Source of the DNA: Bariatricus massiliensis
GTDB lineage: Bacteria > Bacillota > Clostridia > Lachnospirales > Lachnospiraceae
Assembly (NCBI RefSeq): GCF_900086725.1
Contig: NZ_LT574837.1
Location: 856,260 to 920,259 of the forward strand
Length of the DNA: 64,000 nucleotides
Reading direction: 5' to 3'
In this document: positions 8,147 to 16,910 of the stretch, piece by piece
Position numbering within the stretch: the first letter of the stretch is position 1
Layout: every line of letters begins with the position of its first letter
Program-made: the position numbers and the translations under genes
Notes under the pieces: generated by a model
Databases searched by the model: none
Told to the model about the DNA's origin: nothing
Seen by the model: only the letters and a program-made list of their open reading frames with translations

Positions 8147-8666
8147 GATTAAGTTCCTCCCAATAATTAGAAAAAATACCTCTGCGCCATGCGAAAATGA
8201 GGCTTAACACCAAAAGCAGGGCCGTGATGAAAATGAGAATGACAGGGTTCATTGCTGTCGCATCAAGAAATTTCGTGACATCGTCACCCACCGGGGCTTT
8301 TCCCATCATATATAGGACAGAGACCCAAATCCACGTTGCCGAAGGTACCGAAAATGCCATAACAAGCAGAAGGGAAAACATCCGATAAAAAATACTTTTC
8401 TTTTCCCTTTTGTATAAGCACATATAAACAATAGAAATTATTGCCGGCAGCAGCGTTCCTGCACTGTACATCAATCCCTGCGTCACTGTGTTGTAATTGC
8501 CGCCTACTGAGCTCACAGACGCCCCTATTATGCTAAAATTAGTGATTTTTGCACCGCAGAATAATGCCACCAGCATATGGCCGCTTTCATGGCAAAGAAT
8601 ATATAACGGCAGCAAGATGCAGGCACTGCCCAGTAAATATAGAACATTCCTTAATTTTACACTCAT
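8130..8666 (-). CDS. M50-like (site-2-protease-type) membrane protein
   Basis: 178 residues with four or five membrane segments and a zinc-peptidase motif HESGH in the first helix region (ILCHESGHMLVALFCG), as in M50 site-2 proteases and their non-proteolytic relatives. No clear second-ligand NxxPxxxxDG motif is seen in the C-terminal part, so it may be an inactive or divergent member. It overlaps the downstream GNAT gene. Start supported by a GAGGAAGTGGG region before the ATG. Confidence 0.65.
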   Translation of the reverse strand: MSVKLRNVLYLLGSACILLPLYILCHESGHMLVALFCGAKITNFSIIGASVSSVGGNYNTVTQGLMYSAGTLLPAIISIVYMCLYKREKKSIFYRMFSLLLVMAFSVPSATWIWVSVLYMMGKAPVGDDVTKFLDATAMNPVILIFITALLLVLSLIFAWRRGIFSNYWEELNRDKKK

Positions 8667-8684
8667 GTAGTCCCACTTCCTCTC

Positions 8685-9011
8685 TTATTCTTTCCTCAAT
8701 ATCTCTTGTGGCGGTTCAATTTCATTAGCGATGGTATGCTCTGTAAGCTCAGACAATTTTTTTATTCTGTCATTCAGCATCCTTCTCATACAATTAGGAA
8801 CGTGTTCCTGATGCGCCCTGTGGATTGCTACACACTCCTTACAGTTCCCATGATACCTGCACGCCTTTTTGCAGGGACAATGATCCTTTTCTTTATATTC
8901 CTCACGAAACTGTGCGGCAAACTTCTCCTGCAGCCTCTGCGCTTCCCCTCTGTCCCCACGCCTATACGCCTCCATGGCCTCTTTTTCTACCGGATTATTT
9001 TCGATAATCAT
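8685..9011 (-). CDS. Small conserved Cys/His-rich protein, unknown function
   Basis: 108 residues with a helical charged N-terminus and a compact metal-binding-like segment CPCKKACRYHGNCKEC, then H-x5-H-x3-PNC. The pattern C-x-C-x3-C-x2-HGxC-x2-C is a small zinc-binding module I have seen in clostridial hypothetical proteins. AGGAGGGG lies just upstream of the ATG. It sits between the folate operon and the M50-like gene; no function is assigned. Confidence 0.65.
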   Translation of the reverse strand: MIIENNPVEKEAMEAYRRGDRGEAQRLQEKFAAQFREEYKEKDHCPCKKACRYHGNCKECVAIHRAHQEHVPNCMRRMLNDRIKKLSELTEHTIANEIEPPQEILRKE

Positions 9012-9042
9012 AAGCCCCTCCTCTCAAGCGGTGATTTTCATA

Positions 9043-9852
9043 TTACAGTTCTTCCAGCATCTCTCTTACGGTCTTCCCGTTACAAGGATGATGCTTATAG
9101 GGTGCGATTTCGTGGAGCGGCCTCAGTACAAACTCCCGCTTATGCATCTCTACATGAGGGATACACAATGTTTCCGTCTCCACAATCAAATCATCATAAA
9201 AAATAATATCCAAATCCAAAGTCCTCGGCCCCCAGTGAATCTTGCGCTCACGTCCGGCGTCCAGCTCAATCTTATGCAGCACTTGGAGAAGTTCCTCGGG
9301 TGTCAAGAGCGTGCGAAGCTTTAGGCATCCGTTTAGGAACTCGTCCTGCTCCGTCACTCCATAGGGGGCAGTGGCTATCCAAGAGGAAACTTCTTCCACC
9401 CGGCAGCCTTTCCATGTATCCAGAGCTTTCACCGCATTTTCCAAAAATTGCTTTTTATCCCCCATATTCGAACCCAGCGCCAGATACACCGTATGCCACC
9501 CACGGGTTATCTTCACGGATACGCACTCCAGCGGTAGTCCCACCGGAGCCCACGGTTTCTTCACTTCCAGCTCCAGCATTTCCAGATGCTCCGTGTGCAA
9601 TAGCAGTTCCTCCGCCAGACTCTCCGCAACACGCTCGATCAGTTGATACGTGTTCTTCTGCATAAATTCTGTGATAAACGCGCTTACTTCACCATAGTGA
9701 ATGGAAGCTGTCAGCTCATCGGACCGCCCTGCAGGCCTTGTATCCGTGTGCAGAACCGCAGAGACTAAAAACTTCTGCCCAAGCACGTTCTCCTCTGGAA
9801 ATACACCATGCTTTGCGAATACTTCCAGATTGTCTATCCTAATCTCATCCAT
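9043..9852 (-). CDS. folKB: Bifunctional dihydroneopterin aldolase / HPPK (FolB-FolK fusion)
   Basis: About 269 residues. Residues 1-~115 are FolB (DEIRIDNLEVFAKHGVFPEE, with the catalytic region KxGPVGLPLE-like segment), converting dihydroneopterin to 6-hydroxymethyl-dihydropterin. The rest is FolK pyrophosphokinase: VYLALGSNMGDK, ETAPYGVTEQDEFLNGC and the WGPRTLDLDIIFYDD motif. The two act in successive steps of tetrahydrofolate synthesis in the cytosol. I choose ATG at 9852, one base after the folP stop, because GAGGTG lies 4-5 bp before it; an upstream ATG (9864) lies inside folP. Confidence 0.93.
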   Translation of the reverse strand: MDEIRIDNLEVFAKHGVFPEENVLGQKFLVSAVLHTDTRPAGRSDELTASIHYGEVSAFITEFMQKNTYQLIERVAESLAEELLLHTEHLEMLELEVKKPWAPVGLPLECVSVKITRGWHTVYLALGSNMGDKKQFLENAVKALDTWKGCRVEEVSSWIATAPYGVTEQDEFLNGCLKLRTLLTPEELLQVLHKIELDAGRERKIHWGPRTLDLDIIFYDDLIVETETLCIPHVEMHKREFVLRPLHEIAPYKHHPCNGKTVREMLEEL

Positions 9853-9853
9853 A

Positions 9854-10669
9854 TTACACCTCATGTTCTCTCAATATCGCCTCTGCCATCTGGATGGCAC
9901 GTTTGTTTCCCCTGACATCATGGACACGCACAAATGCACACCCATTTAAAACGCCCATTACCGTCGTCACCAGAGTCCCCTCCTCACGCTGGCTGGCTGG
10001 AAGGTCCAGCGTCAGGCCTATCACCGATTTTCTTGAAGTCCCCAGAAGAACCGGATATCCTAGTCTCCTCAGGCTTCCAAGTTCCCTGATAATCTCCAGA
10101 TTCATCTCATATGTCTTGCCAAACCCAACTCCCGGATCTAGCATGATTTTATCCGCCGCAATACCTGCACGAAGAGCCAAGTCCACACTCTCTTCCAAAT
10201 CTTTCACGACATCCTGCACAAAGTCTACATATTCCGCCTTTTCACGATTGTGCATCAGACAGCAGGCCGCCTGATATTCCGCAATTACTCCTGCCATCTT
10301 CTCATCATACTTCAGCCCCCAGATATCATTTACCAGAGCGGCTCCTGCATCCAGCGCAGCCCGTGCCACCACTGGCTTATAAGTGTCAATAGATACCGGA
10401 ACATCGAACTCAGCCGTAAGCCGCTCAATCACAGGCACTACACGATAGATTTCCTCCTCTTCACTAATCTGTTCATGACCGGGACGTGTGGACTCTCCTC
10501 CCACATCCAATATATCTGCTCCGTCTGCAATCATTTCTTCTGCATGACGCACAGCCGCATCCATCTTATGATACCGTCCTCCATCGGAGAAGGAGTCCGG
10601 CGTCACATTGAGGATTCCCATAATATATGTATGCCGCTCCGTATCAAAATTGTGTCTGCCTATCTGCAT
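9854..10669 (-). CDS. folP: Dihydropteroate synthase
   Basis: 271 residues with the signature IMGILNVTPDSFSDGG near the N-terminus, DILDVGGESTRPG, VSIDTYKP, VNDIWG, LDPGVGFGKT and GTSRKSVIG, all in the TIM-barrel order expected. It joins 6-hydroxymethyl-dihydropterin pyrophosphate to p-aminobenzoate and is the sulfonamide target. The ATG at 10669 has GAGGAG 8 bp upstream; a longer frame from 10723 reaches into the HD-domain gene without a ribosome-binding site. Directly coupled to folKB downstream. Confidence 0.95.
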   Translation of the reverse strand: MQIGRHNFDTERHTYIMGILNVTPDSFSDGGRYHKMDAAVRHAEEMIADGADILDVGGESTRPGHEQISEEEEIYRVVPVIERLTAEFDVPVSIDTYKPVVARAALDAGAALVNDIWGLKYDEKMAGVIAEYQAACCLMHNREKAEYVDFVQDVVKDLEESVDLALRAGIAADKIMLDPGVGFGKTYEMNLEIIRELGSLRRLGYPVLLGTSRKSVIGLTLDLPASQREEGTLVTTVMGVLNGCAFVRVHDVRGNKRAIQMAEAILREHEV

Positions 10670-10712
10670 AAGTCGTCTCCTCTCTCTAAGTCCCCACATA
10701 GCTTCCGTGCAG

Positions 10713-11192
10713 CTAGTATACAATCTTCATATTCTTCTTATCCTTGCTCCAGTCGCACATCGCTTCCGCCGTGCAGCTATAGCAAGCTCTCGACATCTTA
10801 TCACTGTCATAGAGCAGTCTGCCCAGCTCGGTCATCGGGCTCGTTATTCTGCGATGCTCCAAAATGGCGTCCAATATGTTCTGGCGCTCTTTTCCGTCCA
10901 CTCCACAGTCCGCAAGTATCTGTCGAGATATCTCATACCCCGCCTTCTCGTGAGGTGTACCGTCCTCATACTGCCGGAACTTGCCAATATCGTGAAGCAA
11001 CGCCGCACTGTAGATGGTCTCTTTAGAAAATCCAAGTCCCTGCTCAAGATTCCGAATATAGGCAATACGGGCCACATCCAGTAAATGCTCGGTATGATGT
11101 CCGCAGAATATCCGCTCTTTCTCCGCTGCCTCTATTTTTCCCATACATTCTTGATAAAGAGGATGCCTTCTGATTTTTTCTATCTGCTCCAT
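10713..11192 (-). CDS. HD-domain phosphohydrolase embedded in the folate operon
   Basis: 159 residues with an HD-superfamily metal site: the first His in FCGHHTEHLLDVARIA, HD in ALLHDIGKF, and later H and D in EHRRITSP and LYDSDKMSR. A CYSC motif near the C-terminus is unusual. The gene lies between folE and folP with gaps of about 10 and 44 bp, so it is transcribed with them. In folate operons such HD proteins are candidates for the dihydroneopterin triphosphate dephosphorylation step, which otherwise has no gene here; that is inference. Confidence 0.82.
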   Translation of the reverse strand: MEQIEKIRRHPLYQECMGKIEAAEKERIFCGHHTEHLLDVARIAYIRNLEQGLGFSKETIYSAALLHDIGKFRQYEDGTPHEKAGYEISRQILADCGVDGKERQNILDAILEHRRITSPMTELGRLLYDSDKMSRACYSCTAEAMCDWSKDKKNMKIVY

Positions 11193-11202
11193 ACCATGCT
11201 CC

Positions 11203-11757
11203 TTACTTAATCATCTGAAAAAACAGATTCGAAAGCTCCGTATCTTCCTTAAACACACCTCGCTTTGCAATGGAAACCGTCTTACTTCCCGGCTTCTTGA
11301 TGCCACGCATCGTCATGCACATATGCTCTGCCTCGATCATCACTAACACGCCTTTGGGATTCAGATGCTCCATCAGCGCATCCGCTATCTGCCCTGTCAG
11401 CTGCTCCTGCAGTTGGAGCCGCCTTGCGTACACTTCTACCGTCCGGGCCAGCTTACTCAACCCCACCACCTTACCGTCAGGGATATAGGCCACATGTGCC
11501 TTTCCATAGAATGGCAGCAAATGGTGTTCGCAGGTGGAATAAAAAGTGATGTCCTTTTCCACTACCATTTCATTGTCCGCCACCGTAAATGTCTTTTTCA
11601 AATGCTCTCCTGCGTCCTCGTCCATTCCCCCATACAGCTCTTCATACATTCTGGCAATACGGTCCGGTGTCTCGGCGAGTCCTTCTCTCTCCACATCCTC
11701 ACCGATGCCCTCAAGAAGCAGTCGTACTGCCTGCTTAACCTTCTCTTGATCTATCAT
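11203..11757 (-). CDS. folE: GTP cyclohydrolase I
   Basis: 184 residues, the usual length. The zinc/catalytic residues are visible: STCEHHLLPFYGKAHVAYIP with Cys and His ligands, then LSKLARTVEVYARRLQLQEQLT and HMCMTMRGIKKPGS with the second Cys. It catalyses the first committed step from GTP to dihydroneopterin triphosphate. Its ATG overlaps the folC stop (TAATG), so translation is coupled. Confidence 0.96.
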   Translation of the reverse strand: MIDQEKVKQAVRLLLEGIGEDVEREGLAETPDRIARMYEELYGGMDEDAGEHLKKTFTVADNEMVVEKDITFYSTCEHHLLPFYGKAHVAYIPDGKVVGLSKLARTVEVYARRLQLQEQLTGQIADALMEHLNPKGVLVMIEAEHMCMTMRGIKKPGSKTVSIAKRGVFKEDTELSNLFFQMIK

Positions 11758-13049
11758 TATAGCACCCTCATATCTTTCGTTAATTCCATTACCTGTCCCA
11801 GATAGGACAGAGAGCCAAAAGCCAGTATAACGTCCTCACGCGCCGCTGTATCTAAGGCTGCTTCTACTGCCTTCTTTATCTCCCCGCAAGCTTCAACATG
11901 TGCACAATACGGCTCTACCGCTTCCTTGAGCATCTCCGCCGAGAGCGTCCGCTGCTCATCCGGCAGGCTTATCGTGTAAATCCGCTCTGCCAGAGGCCCC
12001 ATAATCGCCGCAATCTTATCATACTCTTTATCTCGGAATACCCCCATAATGAAAAATATCCGACGTCCCGCAAAATACTGCTCCAAAGACTCTCTCAGAC
12101 GAAGGGCTGCCTCTTCATTGTGCGCGCCGTCAATAAAAAAGAAAGGATTACGGCCAATGCAAGTGAATCTTCCCGGCCAATATGTCTTGGCAAAGCCACT
12201 CCGTACAGCCTCCTCTGACACCGGAATCCCCGCGTCCACCAGCGACTCCATAAGCGTCAGGACAGTCACAGCGTTCCCGATCTGATGCCTGCCGGCAAGC
12301 GAGATTTTTAGGTGTTTCCATTTCCCATAGGATATCGTCTGCCCATCCCAGCTCTCCTCGATTATCTCTGCCATTTCCGGGTCGGCGATATCTATCCTGC
12401 ATCCTTCCCTCTGGGCCTTTTGCACTAAGACATTTTGCACCTCTGGCTTCTGCCTGACCGACACCACATGGCAGCCTGACTTGATAATTCCGACCTTTAC
12501 CTCTGCAATCTCTTCCAGCGTATCGCCGAGAAATCCCATATGATCCCTGCTTATAGAAGTGAATACAGCCGCCACTGTGTTGCCGACAACATTGGTCGCG
12601 TCAGTCGCACCTCCCAGTCCCGTCTCCAGAACTACCAAATCACACTTCTTTTTACGGAAATATAAAAAAGCTATTGCCGTCTCCGCCTCAAAAACAGTGG
12701 GACTTGCCTCCCCACGGGCTTCCATACGTGCAATAGCCTCTCGAACCATTTCCACCAATTCTGCGAACTCCTCCTCCGGTATCCATCTCCCGTCCACTTG
12801 AATCCGCTCCAAATAGGAAACCACTGTCGGCGACACATATCTTCCCGTCCTGTATCCCGCCTCTCCTAAAATTGTCGAAGTGTACGCAAGCACAGAGCCT
12901 TTTCCGTTCGTCCCTGCGATATGTATGAACTTTAAATCCTCCTGAGGATTCCCAAGCTCCCGCAACAGTCCGCGAATCGTATCCAAGCCAAGTACACTTC
13001 CGTATTTGGATATCTCATCCAAATATACCCTTGCTTCTTTGTAAGTCAC
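11757..13049 (-). CDS. folC: Bifunctional folylpolyglutamate / dihydrofolate synthase
   Basis: 430 residues of the Mur-ligase-like FolC family: P-loop HIAGTNGKGSVLAYT near residue 42, the ETGLGGATDATN segment, ISRDHMGFLG with the metal/ATP-binding His, and DGAHNEEA in the C-terminal domain. It adds glutamate to dihydropteroate and folates. It uses a GTG start at 13049 with AAAGGAAA upstream. It is the first gene of the folate operon and follows a promoter at 13098-13126. Confidence 0.94.
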   Translation of the reverse strand: MTYKEARVYLDEISKYGSVLGLDTIRGLLRELGNPQEDLKFIHIAGTNGKGSVLAYTSTILGEAGYRTGRYVSPTVVSYLERIQVDGRWIPEEEFAELVEMVREAIARMEARGEASPTVFEAETAIAFLYFRKKKCDLVVLETGLGGATDATNVVGNTVAAVFTSISRDHMGFLGDTLEEIAEVKVGIIKSGCHVVSVRQKPEVQNVLVQKAQREGCRIDIADPEMAEIIEESWDGQTISYGKWKHLKISLAGRHQIGNAVTVLTLMESLVDAGIPVSEEAVRSGFAKTYWPGRFTCIGRNPFFFIDGAHNEEAALRLRESLEQYFAGRRIFFIMGVFRDKEYDKIAAIMGPLAERIYTISLPDEQRTLSAEMLKEAVEPYCAHVEACGEIKKAVEAALDTAAREDVILAFGSLSYLGQVMELTKDMRVL

Positions 13050-13097
13050 GTTATTTGTTTCCTTTCCTAGATATGTAAATTTTAGTTGTTGATGTCA

Positions 13098-13139
13098 ATA
13101 ATAGCACTAAACTTCTTCAATCACAAGAGTAATTACTCT
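13098..13139 (-). promoter_or_regulatory. Promoter of the folate operon with adjacent palindrome
   Basis: Minus-strand TTGTGA (13121-13126), 17-bp spacer, TATTAT (13098-13103), about 50 bp before the folC GTG. A perfect 14-bp palindrome AGAGTAATTACTCT (13126-13139) abuts and slightly overlaps the -35 box and is a candidate operator. Confidence 0.5.
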
Positions 13140-13232
13140 ATTCCAAATATAAGATTTTACTAATTTGGTCACATTGGATCTTGTCTTACATAAGTATGTA
13201 TGTTAATATTAAAATGATATTGAAAATTTCGC

Positions 13233-13283
13233 TTTACAAATACACGGAATTATCGTATTATAATTATATCGAACGATCGTTCG
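13233..13283 (+). promoter_or_regulatory. Methyltransferase promoter with GATC-centred palindrome
   Basis: TTTACA (13233-13238), 17-bp spacer, TATTAT (13256-13261), then a perfect 14-bp palindrome CGAACGATCGTTCG at 13270-13283, just after the expected transcription start and 26 bp before the ATG. The palindrome is centred on GATC, the site inferred for this restriction system, so methylation-sensitive feedback is possible. Confidence 0.6.
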
Positions 13284-13309
13284 TTTATCATTTAGGAGGT
13301 GGCTCGCCG

Positions 13310-14551
13310 ATGGAAAAAACCGTATGTGAATTATTTGCAGGCGTTGGAGGATTTCGCCTAGGGCTTGAAAGAGCTAATCCAGACTGGAATACCGTATGGG
13401 CTAATCAGTGGGAGCCTGGCAAAAAAGCTCAACATGCTTTTGATTGTTACTGTTGTCATTTCGGTAAAAGTGTTAATCATGTAAATAAAGATATTTCTGA
13501 AGTAGATAAAACATCCATCCCTGACCATAATCTTCTTGTTGGTGGTTTTCCCTGCCAAGATTATTCTGTTGCCAGAACTGGCGCGACAGGTATCAACGGG
13601 AAAAAGGGCGTTCTGTGGTGGGATATAAGAGATATACTGGAAGCTAAGAGCCCCAGTTTTGTCATTCTAGAAAATGTTGACCGGCTGCTAAAGTCTCCTG
13701 CCAAACAGCGCGGAAGAGACTTCGGAATCATATTAACTTGTTTCCACCAATTAGGGTATAACGTGGAATGGCGTATTATTAATGCGGCCGAATACGGTTT
13801 TGCTCAAAGAAGGCGCCGTGTTTTCATATTCGCATATAAAAACACAACAGCATATTCCGCATATATAGCAAAACTTGCAAAAAGTCCAGAATGCATTTTC
13901 AATAATGGCGGATTTTTTGCCCATACATTTAAAATTGAAGCTATTTCTTCAGATAATATTTGTACTACAGAATTAGTAGAATCTGACTTAGCTGATGTTA
14001 CAGAACATTTTGCATATAGTTTCGGTAATTCTGGATTTATGTACAATGGTACAATCCACACCTGTAATACAACCCCTATTTATGAGGATCCTACTCTTTT
14101 AAAAAGTATAATAGAAAAAAATGTGGACTCCAAATATTATCTGGCTCAGAATCTAGAAAAATGGGAGTTTCTAAAAGGAGCAAAAAAGATAGAACGCACA
14201 AGTAAAAGCGGTCATAAGTATATCTTTTCCGAAGGTCCCATTTCTTTTCCTGATTCTATCGATAAACCCGCTCGGACTATGCTTACTAGCGAATCGAGCT
14301 TGAACCGAAGCACACATGTTATCCGAGATCCTGAGACGGGGCACCTGCGTCTCCTGACACCAGTTGAAGCTGAACGCATTCAAGGCTTTGATGATAATTG
14401 GACTAAGACAGGTATGCCCGAAAGATTTCGCTATTTCTGCATGGGAAATGCATTGGTTGTAGGCCTTATTACTCGTATGGGAACTTATCTGAACAAAATA
14501 TTTGAACACGAAGTATTACTCAATATTGCAGAAGACCGAGAGGCTATCTAG
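13310..14551 (+). CDS. DNA (cytosine-5-)-methyltransferase of a type II R-M system
   Basis: 413 residues with the ordered C5-MTase motifs: I ELFAGVGGFRLGLE (residues 7-20), IV GGFPCQDYS with catalytic Cys82, VI LENVDR (120-125), VIII QRRRRVFIF (166-174), a variable target-recognition region, IX/X LTPVEAERIQGF and GNALVVG. Length matches M.Sau3AI-type enzymes. The ATG at 13310 has AGGAGGTGG upstream; the longer open frame to 13181 is rejected because it covers the promoter. It is convergent with the restriction genes. Local base composition is more AT-rich than the folate operon, consistent with acquisition by transfer. Confidence 0.93.
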   Translation: MEKTVCELFAGVGGFRLGLERANPDWNTVWANQWEPGKKAQHAFDCYCCHFGKSVNHVNKDISEVDKTSIPDHNLLVGGFPCQDYSVARTGATGINGKKGVLWWDIRDILEAKSPSFVILENVDRLLKSPAKQRGRDFGIILTCFHQLGYNVEWRIINAAEYGFAQRRRRVFIFAYKNTTAYSAYIAKLAKSPECIFNNGGFFAHTFKIEAISSDNICTTELVESDLADVTEHFAYSFGNSGFMYNGTIHTCNTTPIYEDPTLLKSIIEKNVDSKYYLAQNLEKWEFLKGAKKIERTSKSGHKYIFSEGPISFPDSIDKPARTMLTSESSLNRSTHVIRDPETGHLRLLTPVEAERIQGFDDNWTKTGMPERFRYFCMGNALVVGLITRMGTYLNKIFEHEVLLNIAEDREAI

Positions 14552-14570
14552 TCTCTCGGTCCTTTTCTCT
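14534..14570 (+). terminator. Terminator after the methyltransferase gene
   Basis: GACCGAGAG (14534-14542) pairs with CTCTCGGTC (14553-14561), with the TAG stop in the loop and CTTTTCTCTT after it. It separates the convergent methyltransferase and restriction operons and may work in both directions. Confidence 0.8.
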
Positions 14571-14578
14571 TACTACAT

Positions 14579-15463
14579 TCACATTTTTCTTTTTTCAAAA
14601 TCAATATTTACAACAATACCATCGGTTACCATTGAATACTTTCGTTTTGGAAATGCCGGAACACCTCTACTCTTTTGAAACGCATCTAATAATTTTGAAA
14701 TTTTCTCATTTCCTTCTAAATAATTTAAAATCAACAAATTTGCTGCACTAGAATTAGTTCTTCCATTATTATATTTGTAATTGGCATTATTCTTAATAAT
14801 TACATTTCTATAATAATATTTACAATCCTCATTTTGAAATAGCAGATCCACTAATTTTACAAATCCTTCAAACGAAACTTTCTTACCATCATCCAGAGCA
14901 ATCCAGCCAATTTTGTCATTAAGTGTGTACCAAATATTATCTGATAGTTCTAGCTTATACCACGATAAATTAATACTATCTACTTCCCTGTACTTTGTGC
15001 CTATGCTGCAATTAAAGTCAATTTCTAAACATTGATGGGCACAATTCTCTTTCACATACCCATACAAATAACCCATTCTTAAAAAAATTGTAGCAACATA
15101 GCTTAAGTATGCCTTATGTTCTCTTCCTATCTTATCTAATATGTCCCAGATAGTGCCAAAAGAAATATCTGAAATAAATTCTCCCGTACATAGCTGAAGC
15201 TTAGGCCGAAAATCGAAGGGCATATTTGGTGTCTCAGCAGACTCCTTACCTGGTAATTGAATATAAATTTTTTCTGATTGCAAAGTATTATAGAGCAAAA
15301 TCAGTTTTTCTTTCTGCCCATATTTCAAGTCTGTTCTTTCAATTTTATTAAACGCATCAATGTTATACTTTCTATAGTCTATTGACTCTTTATTGACAGT
15401 TCTAGAACTATAATCAACTTGCAGTTCCTCTTTCAACTGGTTATTCGTTAAGATTTGCGCCAT
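14579..15463 (-). CDS. Unknown protein in the restriction-modification island
   Basis: 294 residues, soluble, lysine- and asparagine-rich, with no motif I recognise. It has a good AAAGGAGGG site and starts 13 bp after the Sau3AI-like endonuclease gene, so it is the last gene of the Vsr - endonuclease operon. Aromatic and charged segments such as SWYKLELSDNIWYTL and KYYYRNVIIKNN suggest a folded globular protein. It may be a further nuclease, a DNA-binding accessory, or an unrelated passenger; nothing in the sequence decides. AT-rich like the rest of the island. Confidence 0.75.
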   Translation of the reverse strand: MAQILTNNQLKEELQVDYSSRTVNKESIDYRKYNIDAFNKIERTDLKYGQKEKLILLYNTLQSEKIYIQLPGKESAETPNMPFDFRPKLQLCTGEFISDISFGTIWDILDKIGREHKAYLSYVATIFLRMGYLYGYVKENCAHQCLEIDFNCSIGTKYREVDSINLSWYKLELSDNIWYTLNDKIGWIALDDGKKVSFEGFVKLVDLLFQNEDCKYYYRNVIIKNNANYKYNNGRTNSSAANLLILNYLEGNEKISKLLDAFQKSRGVPAFPKRKYSMVTDGIVVNIDFEKRKM

Positions 15464-15476
15464 ATTATCCCTCCTT

Positions 15477-16901
15477 TTAATAAATTAATTTATTATCGAT
15501 TTGCTTTATAATGTAACTACTATTCAGCCAAAAGCATTGTTTTGGATACTTACGCCCATCGGGAAGTTCATAAGTATCTTGTGCATTTTGCGCATGAGGT
15601 CTTACATGGCAGATTGGATTTTCCGAAGCTTTAGGAAAGTTATTATAATTTTTCCCATTTATTCTTTTTACTTGAAGCCCATTATTTATTACCTGTTTTG
15701 TTTTTTCCCATACACTATATACCTGATGTTCTAAATCTGCATAAGGAATATTCCAAAACTGGCATCCCTTTAACACAAGCTCATTATCATCATTGAATTT
15801 ATATACCACAAAGAGAAATCTTGTTTCCTCAAGATATGTTCTAAAAGTAGACGTCTCCCACTCCTCTTTTACTAGTTCTTTAAACTTAAATGTTGGAAAT
15901 GACATGCTTTCTTTAATTGTATTATTCTTACCTATCCTAATAGTTTTGACAACAATATTAGCTTTCTCAAATTCTGCCGCATGATTACCCTTAATTCCAA
16001 GTATACGATATGCAATCATTGATTCAAGATTTTTAGGCTTCTTTTCAAAATATATATGAAATCTGCTGCATAGTTTCTGAACAGTCCATCCACAATATTC
16101 ACCGATTTTTGCTGTAACATAATCTTCAAAAGAATCAACCGGTGTGTTCCTGATTATTGACTCATAAGTACTCTTTTCTGGTATGATATAATTATTCAAA
16201 ACATATGTCATGTAAGAGCTCTTAAATGCAAAAGCTCTGGGCTTTGCCAACTCATCGCTAAAGGGCTGTTTACGCCTATCTTGTGATGTTGAAGCCTTCG
16301 GTGCCGCACCCAAATATAAAGTATCACTCTCTGACAGTTCATGGGCCTTTCCTACCTTAATTTTATCTAAAATAACCTGATAATCATGCTTTATAATCTT
16401 TATATCCTGTTCAGGTGGTGAAAATAGCTGTACGTATCCAATCTTATAATTTAATCTATCCGTAATCTCCTTACTGTATAAATAGTACACAAGAAGTATT
16501 AGTTTCGCCTTACTCCATAAATGGCTGTCCTCAAATTTTTCATTAGTTACAGAAAAATAATCTATCATAGTAATTATTAATCTCTCTTTGGCCACAATAC
16601 GGCCATTCCTATTTTTCTTATATGGTGTGACTTTTAATTCAACCCCCGCCTTATCAAAATCTGGTCTGGAGTCATTATTGGATCGATAATGAAAATACCG
16701 TTCCTCAATTAGTTCTCCTAAACCCCCTTTACGCTTTTTATTACCATGGCTAGTTTCATAATTTGAAATCTCTCTCACTACCTCTGCTCCATGTAAAGTA
16801 TCTTCAGCACAAACATCCGCAAATGTTTTACCTATCAATCCTTTGGCAAACTTCTCAATAGAAGCAGGACTTGTCTCATCATATCCTAATTTAAAATTCA
16901 C
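15477..16901 (-). CDS. Sau3AI/MutH-family type II restriction endonuclease
   Basis: 474 residues, close to Sau3AI length. The N-terminal domain has the MutH/Sau3AI signature: GGLGELIEERYF, then SRPDFDKAGVELKVTP, giving the D-...-ExK catalytic set (Asp in RPDFDKAG, Glu and Lys in ELK), followed by AKERLIITMIDY. A second related domain in the C-terminal half would match Sau3AI, in which two MutH-like domains act as a pseudo-dimer. Family knowledge suggests recognition of GATC; this is not proven here. GTG start with GAGGTG upstream, 9 bp after the Vsr stop. Confidence 0.88.
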   Translation of the reverse strand: MNFKLGYDETSPASIEKFAKGLIGKTFADVCAEDTLHGAEVVREISNYETSHGNKKRKGGLGELIEERYFHYRSNNDSRPDFDKAGVELKVTPYKKNRNGRIVAKERLIITMIDYFSVTNEKFEDSHLWSKAKLILLVYYLYSKEITDRLNYKIGYVQLFSPPEQDIKIIKHDYQVILDKIKVGKAHELSESDTLYLGAAPKASTSQDRRKQPFSDELAKPRAFAFKSSYMTYVLNNYIIPEKSTYESIIRNTPVDSFEDYVTAKIGEYCGWTVQKLCSRFHIYFEKKPKNLESMIAYRILGIKGNHAAEFEKANIVVKTIRIGKNNTIKESMSFPTFKFKELVKEEWETSTFRTYLEETRFLFVVYKFNDDNELVLKGCQFWNIPYADLEHQVYSVWEKTKQVINNGLQVKRINGKNYNNFPKASENPICHVRPHAQNAQDTYELPDGRKYPKQCFWLNSSYIIKQIDNKLIY

Positions 16902-16910
16902 GTTTTCACC

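Noticed and set aside
13270..13283. TetR-type operator at the GATC palindrome
   Set aside because: Palindromes of this form are bound by some TetR proteins, but no TetR gene is linked here; methylation control fits the context better, though both remain possible.
13181..13309. N-terminal extension of the methyltransferase
   Set aside because: It covers the promoter and 5' palindrome and lacks similarity to C5 methyltransferases; the ATG at 13310 has a strong ribosome-binding site.
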